In this document: positions 17,506 to 25,646 of the stretch, piece after piece
How the letters are laid out: each line of letters starts with the position of its first letter
Position numbering within the stretch: position 1 is the stretch's first letter
Assembly: GCA_027621295.1 (NCBI GenBank)
Contig: JAQCBR010000029.1
Location: 1-37,133 of the forward strand
Direction: 5' to 3'
Length of the DNA stretch: 37,133 nt
DNA from: Planctomycetota bacterium
GTDB taxonomy: Bacteria > Planctomycetota > UBA1135 > UBA2386
Translations under genes and position numbers: made by a program
The notes under the pieces: model-generated
Databases searched by the model: none
Told to the model about the DNA's origin: nothing
The model's input: the letters and a program-made list of their open reading frames with translations, nothing else

Positions 17506-17605
17506 GTTCGTCCGATCGACCGGGCCCGACAAGCCGAGGATCGACGTTGGTCGCGGCGGCGCGCCGTCGCTAACCTGCCGGATTCCCCCGCATCGAGAAC
17601 GCGCC

Positions 17606-18730
17606 TTGAAGGATCTCTCTCCAGCCGACCTCTCCTACCTCTCGCAGTTCGGGTTCGACCCGGAGCTCTTCGCCTCGTGGCGTGAGGCGCTGCGGACCGG
17701 CCAGCTGTCCGCCGAGGGGAACCTCGTCCAGGGCAAGATGCTGGCCCCGCTCGAGGACTCGATCCACGACATGCCGAAGAAGGGCACGCCCGATCGGGCA
17801 CGGATCGACGAGCTCGGCGAGGAGGCGATCAAGCGCGGCGAGCTCGGGCTCGTGATCCTGAATGGCGGCATGGCGACGCGGTTCGGCGGCGTCGTCAAGG
17901 GCGTGGTCGACGTGGTCGACGGCAAGTCGTTCCTCGAGCTCAAGATCCGGGACACGCTCCAGACCGCGGCCGAGTGCGGCGGAACGATCCCGATCTACCT
18001 GATGAACAGCTTCGCGACCGACGCGTCGACGAAGGAGCACCTCGAGGCCCACGACTTCTTCGGCGCGGGCGCGGACGGCATCCGCTGCTTCACGCAGTTC
18101 ATCTCGGTGCGGATGACCGAGGATGGCGGCATCTTCGTCGACGACGCCGGCAAGGTGTCGCCGCACGGCCCGGGACACGGCGACTTCGCGCCGGCGCTGC
18201 GGCACAGCGGCTGCCTCGCGGACTTCTTGTCCCGCGGCGGCAAGCACCTCTTCGTCGCCAACGTCGACAACCTCGGCGCACGCGTCCACAAGGGGATCCT
18301 CGGCCACCACCTCGACCGCCGCGCACAGGTGACGGTCGAGGTCGCGCCGAAGTGGCCGGGCGACGTCGGCGGTGCACCCTACCTGCTCGACGGCAAGCTC
18401 CAGCTGGTCGAACAGATCCGCTACCCGGAGGGCTTCGACCCGGACATCGTCGACGTGTTCAACACCAACACGTTCCACTTCGCCGCGGAGTCGCTGGATC
18501 GCGACTTCGACCTCGGGTGGTACTACGTCGAGAAGAAGGTCGACGGCCGCAAGGCGATCCAGGTCGAACGACTGATCGGCGAGATGACGCGGTTCCTCAA
18601 GAGCAACTTCCTGCGCGTCAAGCGGACCGGGCCGACGTCACGCTTCTTCCCGATCAAGACGCCGGACGACCTCGACGCCGGACGCGAGGAGATCGCGGCG
18701 ATGTATCCCGGGCTCCTCGGCGAGAGCTGA
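17606..18730 (+). CDS. UDPGP-type UTP--sugar-1-phosphate uridylyltransferase
   Basis: This enzyme of 374 residues transfers UMP from UTP to a sugar 1-phosphate (most likely glucose 1-phosphate or N-acetylhexosamine 1-phosphate), giving the UDP-sugar used for glycans. It belongs to the eukaryote-like UDPGP family, not the GalU family. Seen: the nucleotide-binding loop LNGGMATRFGGVVKG (about 87-101), SPHGPGHGDFAPAL, the VANVDNLGA uridine-binding segment, and NTNTFHFA. The protein is shorter than eukaryotic UGPases and lacks the C-terminal left-handed beta helix. The start is a TTG at 17606; no ATG or GTG fits between the divergent recG gene and the conserved N-terminus. A TAACCT box lies at 17571-17576. 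Confidence 0.85.
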   Translation: MKDLSPADLSYLSQFGFDPELFASWREALRTGQLSAEGNLVQGKMLAPLEDSIHDMPKKGTPDRARIDELGEEAIKRGELGLVILNGGMATRFGGVVKGVVDVVDGKSFLELKIRDTLQTAAECGGTIPIYLMNSFATDASTKEHLEAHDFFGAGADGIRCFTQFISVRMTEDGGIFVDDAGKVSPHGPGHGDFAPALRHSGCLADFLSRGGKHLFVANVDNLGARVHKGILGHHLDRRAQVTVEVAPKWPGDVGGAPYLLDGKLQLVEQIRYPEGFDPDIVDVFNTNTFHFAAESLDRDFDLGWYYVEKKVDGRKAIQVERLIGEMTRFLKSNFLRVKRTGPTSRFFPIKTPDDLDAGREEIAAMYPGLLGES

Positions 18731-18754
18731 CGGGATCGGGACGCCGCGGGCCGA

Positions 18755-19717
18755 TCAGGCCGCGCGCTCGAGCAGGAACACGCCGAACCACGCGCGCGCG
18801 TCGGTCCAGCAGCGCCGCACCGCGAGGCCGGTCGCCGCAGCCATCGCGACGACGTCCGCGTGCGACGGCTTGTGCGAGTATTCGGTCCGGATCGGCTCCC
18901 CGGCCGCGAAGCGGAAGGCGGTGCCCGCGATGCTGACGCGCTGTTCCCGCGTGCTGACGAGCTCGAGGACCATGCGGCTCGGGGCCGCCTCGTAGCGGGC
19001 GCTGTGCTCGAACGACGCGAGGTCGAAGTCGGCGTCGAGCTCACGGTTGATCCTGGCGAGGAGGTTCTTGTTGAACGCGGCGGTCACGCCAGCAGCGTCG
19101 TCGTAGGCAGCGTGGAGGACATCCAGGTCCTTCTTCAGGTCCACGCCGAGAAGGATGGCGCCGCGCGGGCCGACGACCTGTGCCATCCGCTCCAGGAACT
19201 CGCGGGCCTCCCCGGGCTCCAGGTTCCCGATCGTCGAGCCGGGGAAGAACACGACGGTCCGCGCTGCCTGGTCCGGGACCTCCGGGAGCGAGAAGCCCGC
19301 GGTGTAGTCCGCACAGACCGGGTGCACGTCGATCCCCGGGAAGTCGACCGCGACCTGCCGAGCCTCCTCGGTGAGCTGCTCGAGCGAGATGTCGATCGGC
19401 ACGAAATCGACCGGGTCGGTGAGGTGGTCGAGCAGGAACCGCACCTTCTGCAGACTGCCGCTCCCAGGCTCGACGAGCCGGACGTGCGGGCCGAGCTCGG
19501 CGGCCATCTCGGCGGCGTGCTGCATCAGGATCGAGAGCTCGGTGCGCGTCGGGTAGTACTCGTCGAGCGTGCAGATGGCCTCGAAGAGCCGCGCGCCGGT
19601 CTCGTCGTACAGGAACTTGCAGGGCAGCGTCTTCGGGTCGGCGGTCAGCCCCGCGCACACGGCCTCGAGGAAGGCCTCGGTGGACGGAGCGACGTCGCGG
19701 ACGACGGGATCGGTCAT
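18755..19717 (-). CDS. egtD: L-histidine N-alpha-methyltransferase EgtD
   Basis: This cytoplasmic SAM-dependent enzyme trimethylates histidine to hercynine, the first step of ergothioneine synthesis. The 320-residue length matches the family. Motifs seen: KFLYDETGARLFEAI near the N-terminus, the SAM site VEPGSGSLQKVRFLL, FFPGSTIGNLEP with the conserved Asn, YDDAAGVTAAFNKNLLARIN, and RTEYSHKPS, whose Glu and Ser match the histidine-binding residues of mycobacterial EgtD. The ATG at 19717 has a good ribosome-binding site, AGGAAG at six bases. It lies 32 bases downstream of moaA and probably shares its transcript. No EgtB, EgtC or EgtE gene is present in the window. Confidence 0.93.
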   Translation of the reverse strand: MTDPVVRDVAPSTEAFLEAVCAGLTADPKTLPCKFLYDETGARLFEAICTLDEYYPTRTELSILMQHAAEMAAELGPHVRLVEPGSGSLQKVRFLLDHLTDPVDFVPIDISLEQLTEEARQVAVDFPGIDVHPVCADYTAGFSLPEVPDQAARTVVFFPGSTIGNLEPGEAREFLERMAQVVGPRGAILLGVDLKKDLDVLHAAYDDAAGVTAAFNKNLLARINRELDADFDLASFEHSARYEAAPSRMVLELVSTREQRVSIAGTAFRFAAGEPIRTEYSHKPSHADVVAMAAATGLAVRRCWTDARAWFGVFLLERAA

Positions 19718-19749
19718 GTTCGACTTCCTGGTCTCCGGGCCGACCGCGA

Positions 19750-20772
19750 TCAGCCGCCCCGCTTGTGCATCTCGAGGTGGGGATTCGTGCGGAGTTCGTC
19801 TGCGCCGGCCAGGGCTCGCCGCGACTCCCGCAGCGCGAGCCGATCCTCGGCCGCGCGATCTCGCCGGCCCGCCCACACGCGTTCGATCAGCCCGGACAGC
19901 TCGCCGTCGTCCGCACCGGCGCGCAGCGCGCTGCGCAGATCGATGCCGTCGCGAGCGTACAGACACGTGTACCACATGCCGTCGGCGGTCAGCCGCGTGC
20001 GGTCGCAGGTCCGGCAGAACGGCTCGGTCGTCGACGAGATCACGCCGACGATGAGCCCGGTTCCCAACCGGTAGCGATCGGCCGGCGCCCAGTCCCGATC
20101 GCTGACCGGCTCGACCCCTCCGAACGCATCGCCGAGGCGTGCGAGGATCTCGTGTCGCGGCACGACCTGGGTTCGATCCCACTGCGTCGCGCCGCCGACG
20201 TCCATGTATTCGATGAAGCGGAGCTCCGCGCCGACGCTCTCCGCGTAGTCGCAGAGTGCGACGAGCTCGTCGTCGTTGCGGTCGCGGATCACGACGGTGT
20301 TCAGCTTGATCTGCTCGAAGCCGAGCTGGCGCGCGTGGTCGATCCCCGCGAGGACCGCGTCGAGCCGGTCCCGCCCGGCCAGCGCACGGAATCGGTCGCG
20401 CTGGAGCGTGTCCAGGCTGATCGTCACGCGGCGGATGCCGGCGTCCCGGAGCGCACTCCCCTGTTCGGGGAGATGGATCCCGTTGGTCGTCAGCGCGAGG
20501 TCACGCAGCCCGAGCCCGGCGAGCATCTGGACCAGGACCGCGAGGTCCTGCCGGATCAGCGGCTCTCCGCCCGTGACGCGCACGCGGTCGACCCCCGCCG
20601 CCATGAAGCGTGAGACCAGCCGGACGGTCTCGTCGAAGGTCAGGATGTCCTGCTTCGGCAGCCACGTGTAGTCGGCCTCCGGCATGCAGTAGGTGCAGCG
20701 GAGGTTGCAGCGGTCGGTCACCGACAGGCGCAGACTGCGCTGGGGTCGGCCGAGCTGGTCGAGGACGGGCAT
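19750..20772 (-). CDS. moaA: GTP 3',8-cyclase MoaA (molybdenum cofactor biosynthesis)
   Basis: This radical-SAM enzyme converts GTP to 3',8-cyclo-GTP, the first committed step of molybdopterin synthesis. The protein is 340 residues from ATG 20772 (GTG 20787 adds five). The N-terminal [4Fe-4S] motif CNLRCTYC is at about 22-29, followed by VTGGEPLIRQDL (SAM binding). The C-terminal second cluster has FCRTCDRTRLTADG with a third Cys in the following YTCLY. The protein ends in Gly-Gly, as active MoaA proteins do. It lies between phzF-like and egtD genes in one minus-strand unit. No other moa, moe or mog gene is in the window; the molybdenum hydroxylase at 26816-30811 would be a user of its product. 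Confidence 0.95.
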   Translation of the reverse strand: MPVLDQLGRPQRSLRLSVTDRCNLRCTYCMPEADYTWLPKQDILTFDETVRLVSRFMAAGVDRVRVTGGEPLIRQDLAVLVQMLAGLGLRDLALTTNGIHLPEQGSALRDAGIRRVTISLDTLQRDRFRALAGRDRLDAVLAGIDHARQLGFEQIKLNTVVIRDRNDDELVALCDYAESVGAELRFIEYMDVGGATQWDRTQVVPRHEILARLGDAFGGVEPVSDRDWAPADRYRLGTGLIVGVISSTTEPFCRTCDRTRLTADGMWYTCLYARDGIDLRSALRAGADDGELSGLIERVWAGRRDRAAEDRLALRESRRALAGADELRTNPHLEMHKRGG

Positions 20773-20808
20773 GGGGCGTGCGTACACCGGCAGGGCCGTT
20801 CGGGCATC

Positions 20809-21717
20809 CTAGTCGATGCGGAGCCATCCCTCGCCCGCCAGCACGGAAGCACCGCCGACCTCGACGAGGTCACCTGCCACCGTGACGTCCACACGAGACG
20901 GCCGACCGACGTCCGCACCCTGCTCGACGCGCAGCGTGAGCGGCGCTCGATCGTCGCCGAACAGACCATGGCGCGCCGCGAAAGCGCCGAGGCAGCCTGC
21001 CGCGGAACCGGTCGCAGGGTCCTCGCCGGGCGTCACCGTGCCGAAGAAGACGTGGCGCGTGCGCAGCGTCGGCACGGGGCGTTCTGGCGCGCGACAGAAC
21101 GCGTGCATCAGGTCCGTTCCGGCGACTCCGGTCAGCTCCCGACAGGCCGCGGGGTCCGGGCGCAGCGACGCCACCGCTTCCTCCGTCGCGAGCGGCATGA
21201 GCAGCCACGGGATGCCGGTGTCGACCACTTCCGCGGGCAGATCCGGAGCCAGCGCGTCGCCCGGGACTCCGAGCGCAGCCCCGACGAGCTCCCGGTCGAC
21301 GACCTCGGGTCCGAATCTCGGGGCTCGCTGCGTCATCTGGACGTGGACGACGTCTCCATCCCGGACATCGACGCGGACCGGAATCACCCCGACGCCGAGC
21401 TCGACCTGCACGACCGTCGAGCCCTCGGTCGCCGCGAGACGCCCCGTCGCGGCGAGCGCGAAGACCGACCCCACGGTGGGGTGACCCGCGAGCGGCAGCT
21501 CGCGGTCCACGGTGAAGATCCGGAACCGGAACGACGCCCCCGGCGCGGACGGCCGGACGCAGAACACGGTCTCGGAGAGGTTCATCTCCCGCGCGATCGC
21601 CTGCATCGTCGCGCCGTCGATTCCGTCCGCGTCGGGGAAGACCGCCAGCGGGTTGCCGCCGAAGACGCGGTCGGTGAACACATCGACCCGGAGATAGCGT
21701 GCTTCGCGCGAGGACAC
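20809..21717 (-). CDS. PhzF-family isomerase/epimerase-like protein
   Basis: This 302-residue protein has the diaminopimelate-epimerase-like fold of the PhzF family. Seen: the N-terminal strand VDVFTDRVFGGNPLAVF, the catalytic Glu49 in NLSETVF, the LPLAGHPTVGSVFAL motif, and DPATGSAAGCLGAF in the C-terminal half. Family members isomerise small carboxylated substrates; most chromosomal members have no assigned substrate and nothing here suggests phenazine synthesis. The start is a GTG at 21717. It lies 36 bases upstream of moaA, so it may head the phzF-moaA-egtD transcript. It is divergent from the FAD oxidoreductase gene, 80 bases apart. Confidence 0.9.
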   Translation of the reverse strand: MSSREARYLRVDVFTDRVFGGNPLAVFPDADGIDGATMQAIAREMNLSETVFCVRPSAPGASFRFRIFTVDRELPLAGHPTVGSVFALAATGRLAATEGSTVVQVELGVGVIPVRVDVRDGDVVHVQMTQRAPRFGPEVVDRELVGAALGVPGDALAPDLPAEVVDTGIPWLLMPLATEEAVASLRPDPAACRELTGVAGTDLMHAFCRAPERPVPTLRTRHVFFGTVTPGEDPATGSAAGCLGAFAARHGLFGDDRAPLTLRVEQGADVGRPSRVDVTVAGDLVEVGGASVLAGEGWLRID

Positions 21718-21759
21718 CGAACCGTCCTAAGCGCGACCCGCAGCCCGGACAAGGATCGG

Positions 21760-21788
21760 TTGGTGGATCGCCGGAACCGCCCTATCCT
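21760..21788 (+). promoter_or_regulatory. Candidate promoter, TTGGTG-N17-TATCCT, before FAD oxidoreductase
   Basis: A TTGGTG (21760-21765) is followed after 17 bases by TATCCT (21783-21788), and the TTG start codon comes 9 bases later. The 9-base spacer GTTCGCCCC is identical to the one before the hydroxylase small-subunit start at 30811. There is no Shine-Dalgarno sequence, so the transcript would be near-leaderless. Confidence 0.45.
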
Positions 21789-21797
21789 GTTCGCCCC

Positions 21798-22901
21798 TTG
21801 GAACGGACCGATGTGCTCATCGTCGGCGCAGGCCTCGCAGGTGCGAGCCTCGCATGGCACGTCGCGGGACGCGCGGACGTGGTCGCCCTCGAGCAGGGCG
21901 ACGCCCCGCTCGGCGAGGCGTCCGCGCAGAACGCGGGCATGGTCCGGCGCTTCGTGTCCGGCGCGGAGGAGCGCGAACTCGCGTGCCGCTCCCACGAGCG
22001 CCTCGCCGCGCTCCACGGACATCCGGACTGGGTCGGGGCAGCCCCGTTCCGCAGGACCGGCGCCGTGATCGCGTTCGCCGCGCGCGCACCGGCGTGGGCC
22101 GAAGAGGCCGCGCAGGACCTCCGTGGACGCGGCGCGATCGTCGAGGACCTGGACGCAGGCCGACTGGCCGACCTCGCTCCGGCACTCGCCGACTCACGAC
22201 CTGCGCGCGCATTCTTCCTTCCCGAGGAGGGGGTCTGCGACGCATGGACACTCGGCCAGGGCCTCCTCCGCGGCGCGATCGGCCGCGGCGCCGAGCTCCG
22301 GTGCTCCGTCCGGGTGGAGTCGCTCCGCATCCGCGCGGGACGGGTGGTCGGGGTCGAGACCAGCCTAGGCCCGGTCGAGGCCGACGCCGTCGTCCTGGCC
22401 GCGGGCGCCTGGGGCGAGGCCCTCGGCAGGACCGCGGGCAGCCGCGTCCGGCTCACCCCCCGTGCACGCCACCTGCTGCAGACCCGGGAACACCCGCTGG
22501 CGAACGCCGAGCATCCCTGGTGCTGGTTCGACGACGCGGGCCTCTACCTCAGACCCGAGGCCGGTGGGTTCCTGTGCTCGCCGTGCGACGAGGTCGAACG
22601 TTTCCCGCAGCCCGGCCCCGGGAGCATCGGCAGGGTCGACGACTCCGGGCCAGCGCTGACCCAGCACAAGCTCGAGTCCCACGTGCCGAGACTGGCGGGT
22701 CTCCGGATGCGGGGCGGCTGGACCGGGCTCAGGACCTTCAGTCCCGACCGCCGCCCGATCCTCGGCGAGGACGGCGACGTGCCGGGCCTGTTCTGGGTCG
22801 CAGGTCTCGGGGGCTTCGGCCTCAGCTGCGGCCTCGCCGCGGGCGCGGTCGCGGCCGACCGCCTGCTGTCGGCGCTCGCGCCCTGTGCGGACGGGATCTG
22901 A
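21798..22901 (+). CDS. FAD-dependent oxidoreductase (DAO / glycine oxidase-like family)
   Basis: This 367-residue flavoprotein starts with the Rossmann dinucleotide motif DVLIVGAGLAGASLAWHVA (about 5-23) and an acidic residue at the end of the second strand (VVALEQGD). Later features typical of the D-amino-acid-oxidase fold are the second FAD region ADAVVLAAGAWGEALG and the C-terminal GLFWVAGLGGFGLSCGLAAG segment. Members oxidise amino acids, sarcosine or related amines; the substrate is not evident. A TTG at 21798 is the only start that keeps the GxGxxG strand complete and close to the N-terminus. It is a single gene. Confidence 0.85.
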   Translation: MERTDVLIVGAGLAGASLAWHVAGRADVVALEQGDAPLGEASAQNAGMVRRFVSGAEERELACRSHERLAALHGHPDWVGAAPFRRTGAVIAFAARAPAWAEEAAQDLRGRGAIVEDLDAGRLADLAPALADSRPARAFFLPEEGVCDAWTLGQGLLRGAIGRGAELRCSVRVESLRIRAGRVVGVETSLGPVEADAVVLAAGAWGEALGRTAGSRVRLTPRARHLLQTREHPLANAEHPWCWFDDAGLYLRPEAGGFLCSPCDEVERFPQPGPGSIGRVDDSGPALTQHKLESHVPRLAGLRMRGGWTGLRTFSPDRRPILGEDGDVPGLFWVAGLGGFGLSCGLAAGAVAADRLLSALAPCADGI

Positions 22902-23095
22902 CGGGCTTCCGCGGAACCCGCCCACCGCTCGTCGTCTGCTCGCTCGGGGACCGCAGAGCTGGCGCTGCAGAGCCCTCGCGACCCGACGAGCCGGCTTGAT
23001 GCGGCCGAGCAGAAAACAAGAACATCCTGTCCACCCCTCGGGCATCGCGGAACCGGGGCCAGGCGTTCGCCGTGCGAACGGAGCGCCCACCACCC

Positions 23096-23272
23096 ATGCA
23101 GCCACCGCACTCGTCCAAGCCGTGTGGACCGGGCCGGCTCGCTCCGGCCAAGGTCTCACGGACCCCGCTCCTCGCGCTGCTGACGACAGCGGCAGCCCTG
23201 CTCTGCTCGTCGGCCGCGGATGCGCAGTTCGCGGAGCGCTCGGCGCTGGCTGGCACCGGCAGCCCCGACTGA
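23096..23272 (+). pseudogene. N-terminal fragment (signal peptide) of the interrupted di-haem peroxidase-like gene
   Basis: The reading frame from ATG 23096 (GTG 23072 is an alternative) encodes a basic N-terminus, a hydrophobic core of about 15 residues and an AADAQ cleavage-like site, that is, an export signal. It runs 58 residues and stops at TGA 23270-23272. The same frame continues without further stops into the large downstream part to 25126, and the sequence just after the TGA (from 23273) still reads as ordinary protein. The fragment therefore looks like the 5' end of one gene broken by a single nonsense codon rather than a separate gene. Confidence 0.65.
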
Positions 23273-23470
23273 GACGTCAGCGGTCGATCGGTCAAGAACC
23301 CGCGCACCCGCGCGATCCACACCGAGCTCGCCGCGCTCCGCGGCGGCACCGCCTGGTTCTTCGAGCGCGATCCGTTCCTCGCCTACCAGCTCGGGCGGAA
23401 CCTGAACTTCCGCGAATTCCGCGAGAGGGACGGGGTCTTCGACGCGCGCGTCAGCAACCTCGCCGGACCG

Positions 23471-25126
23471 ATGCCCGACGGCTCGACGGCCAAGATCACC
23501 GCGAACAACCAGGTCAGCTGCGCCGCCTGCCACAACCTCCCCCAGGGCAACCCGGGCGGCGGCGTGTCGTTCCACAAGGACTCGGGCTTCGGGCGCAACT
23601 CGCCGCACTACTACGGTGCCGGGCTGACCGAGATGCTCGCGATCCAGACGCGCGAGAAGATCCTCCACGAGGTCGATTCGGATCGGAACGGCTGGATCTC
23701 GCCCGCCGAGGCCAACGCCTACGGCGGCCGCGTCGTCGTCGAAGCGACGCCGGGCGGAGACAGGATCGACTTCGGTGACCCGCGACTGACGCGCGGGCAG
23801 ACCGGTGTCCCGCAGCTCGACAACATCTTCCGCGTCTGGTTCGTGGACGCGGCCGGACGCCTCGTGCCCGGCGCGACGTCCGTCGACGGCGTGACCACCC
23901 ACGGCTTCAACTTCGCGATGGTCGTCTGGGGTTGGGGTCAGGGCGTCGGACGCTCGGCGCTCAACCCGACGAACCGCGCGTTCCTCTGGGACCCTTGGAA
24001 GGCCCACGGCGGCCTCGAGGCACACGACCCTTCGACGCTGCGCGATCCGGACCAGGATGGAGTCAGCGAGCCGACACTCGCCGGTGCGATCCAGTTCCCG
24101 GCCACGCACCGCGCGCCCGACGTCGGCCTGAACCGCGACCCGCTCGGCTTCAGCCGCGACGATCCGGACGGCGACGGCCACCTGACCGAGATCAGCGAGG
24201 GCGACCTCGACCTCGCCGAGTGGTTCATGCTCAACGCACCGCGGCCGGCGTTCGCGGGCACCGAGCAGGAGTACGCCGACGGCGTGGACGAACTCCGCGC
24301 GCTCGGCTGCACCGAGTGCCACATGCCTGACTGGACCATCGAAGCCAAGCGGCCTGGGCTGACAGCGCTACCGATAGGCGGATCCAGCGGTGGCTCCGGC
24401 TCCACCGCGGACTTCGCGGGCGACCGAAGGTTCTTCGACCTGGACGTGCGCTGGGACGCGGCCGATGACCGGCTGGAGGGCACGCTCGTGCCGCTCTACC
24501 GGATGCAGGGCGACGCCTACGTGCGTCGCTTCGACGCGTTCACCGTCGAGGGCATCTTCACCGACTTCCGTCACCACGACATGGGGCCGGACTTCGAGGA
24601 AGTCGACTTCGGCGGCGTGACCAACCGGGTCTGGCGCACGGCACCGCTGTGGGGCGTCGGCTCGGGGTTCCCGTGGGGACACGACGGGCAGTCGCTGACC
24701 ATCGAGGACGCGATCCTGCGCCACGGTGGCGCAGCCGCCGCGGCCCGCGCCGCCTGGGCCCGACTCAGCCGCAGCAACCGCGAGCAGGTCCTCACGTTCC
24801 TGTCGAAGCTCGTGCTCTACGACATCGAGACGCTGCCGACCGACATGGACGGTGACGGGCGGATCGCGCCGTCGTTCGTCGTCGCCGCCCAGGACACGGG
24901 CTACGAGCGATTCAATCCGGAGTGGCTGTTCCGCGTCCCGGTCCGCATCCAGGGTCTCTACACGAACCACGAAGGCGTGCAGATCCGTTCGTTCGCGGCC
25001 CGCAACCTGACCCAGGCCTACGCGCTCGACCTGCCGCTCCGACGGGACACCGACCGTGACGGCTGGCCGGACGCCTGGGATCGCGCCCCGACCGTCCCTG
25101 GCTACAGGGACGGGGTCCAGAACTAG
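23471..25126 (+). CDS. Di-haem cytochrome c peroxidase-like protein (5' part separated by in-frame TGA)
   Basis: The open part from ATG 23471 encodes 551 residues, but protein-like sequence in the same frame starts at 23273, just after a TGA. Two haem c attachment motifs are seen, CAACH (23519-23533) and CTECH (24308-24322), as in periplasmic di-haem peroxidase-like oxidoreductases. Calcium-binding loops are frequent: DSDRNGWISPAE is a full EF-hand loop, and DPDGDGHL, DMDGDGRI and DTDRDGWPD resemble dockerin or thrombospondin-3 loops. Haem attachment requires export, yet the signal peptide lies upstream of the TGA, so translation from 23471 alone would give an unexported and probably inactive product. 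Either the gene is decayed, the TGA is a sequence error (TGG to TGA is one base), or it is read through. Confidence 0.72.
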   Translation: MPDGSTAKITANNQVSCAACHNLPQGNPGGGVSFHKDSGFGRNSPHYYGAGLTEMLAIQTREKILHEVDSDRNGWISPAEANAYGGRVVVEATPGGDRIDFGDPRLTRGQTGVPQLDNIFRVWFVDAAGRLVPGATSVDGVTTHGFNFAMVVWGWGQGVGRSALNPTNRAFLWDPWKAHGGLEAHDPSTLRDPDQDGVSEPTLAGAIQFPATHRAPDVGLNRDPLGFSRDDPDGDGHLTEISEGDLDLAEWFMLNAPRPAFAGTEQEYADGVDELRALGCTECHMPDWTIEAKRPGLTALPIGGSSGGSGSTADFAGDRRFFDLDVRWDAADDRLEGTLVPLYRMQGDAYVRRFDAFTVEGIFTDFRHHDMGPDFEEVDFGGVTNRVWRTAPLWGVGSGFPWGHDGQSLTIEDAILRHGGAAAAARAAWARLSRSNREQVLTFLSKLVLYDIETLPTDMDGDGRIAPSFVVAAQDTGYERFNPEWLFRVPVRIQGLYTNHEGVQIRSFAARNLTQAYALDLPLRRDTDRDGWPDAWDRAPTVPGYRDGVQN

Positions 25127-25171
25127 GCGCGAGGACGGCGGAACCGCCAGTCGCGTGGACCGGTAACGCGC

Positions 25172-25203
25172 GGAGGCCGCGCTCCGTGCGGGACGCGGCC
25201 TCC
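25172..25203. terminator. Bidirectional terminator-like hairpin
   Basis: A perfect 10-bp inverted repeat, GGAGGCCGCG at 25172-25181 and CGCGGCCTCC at 25194-25203 with a 12-base loop, lies between two convergent genes ending at 25126 and 25241. No T-tract follows on either strand, which is common in very G+C-rich genomes. Confidence 0.6.
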
Positions 25204-25240
25204 TCGTGTCGAAGATCGCGGCGAGCGCCGCGACTCCCGA

Positions 25241-25513
25241 TCAGTTCTGCTTCATCGCGCCGGCGAGCTTGGTCGCCTTCTCGTCGTCCGAGAGGGCTTC
25301 CCACTTGCCGATGCAGCCCTTGCAGCACATCGCGATGGTCTTGCCGTCCCAGCGGACGGTGACATCCGGGTCAGCTTCATGGGCCGGGACCATCGGGCAG
25401 ACGACGTTGGCGACGACGAGACCGTCGGCCTCCTGCTGGCTGCCGGCCGTCGTGCCGCAGGAGTTCAGGAGGAGGAGGGTGCTGGCGAGGAGCGTGAGGG
25501 CGAGGTTCTTCAT
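25241..25513 (-). CDS. YHS-like metal-binding lipoprotein
   Basis: This is a 90-residue protein. The signal sequence ends in LLLNSC, making Cys19 a clear lipidation site. The mature part has CPMV (Cys39), then VTVRWDGKTIAMCCKGC (Cys63, Cys64, Cys67) followed by a helix with WEALSDDEK. This matches the pattern of YHS/TRASH-type domains, which bind metals such as copper. It is probably a cell-envelope metal-binding protein. It is a single gene, convergent with the peroxidase-like gene. Upstream, a TTGCAC-N17-GATTCT pair (25613-25585, minus strand) is a weak promoter candidate. Confidence 0.8.
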   Translation of the reverse strand: MKNLALTLLASTLLLLNSCGTTAGSQQEADGLVVANVVCPMVPAHEADPDVTVRWDGKTIAMCCKGCIGKWEALSDDEKATKLAGAMKQN

Positions 25514-25646
25514 GACGAGGCGTCCTGTAGTGGAGTCTTTGGTGCGCGTGGGTTCGTTCCCATCGGCGCTCGGGATGCGTGCGGAGAATCCGTGACGCGG
25601 CGGGTCCGTGCAACCATTCGTCGCCTCGGAACCTGAACCGGAAGGA

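Noticed and set aside
23270-23320. Selenocysteine or TGA-as-tryptophan recoding at the interrupted peroxidase gene
   Set aside because: TGA is used as an ordinary stop elsewhere in the window and TGG encodes Trp throughout. No CxxU-type redox motif and no strong hairpin follows the TGA.
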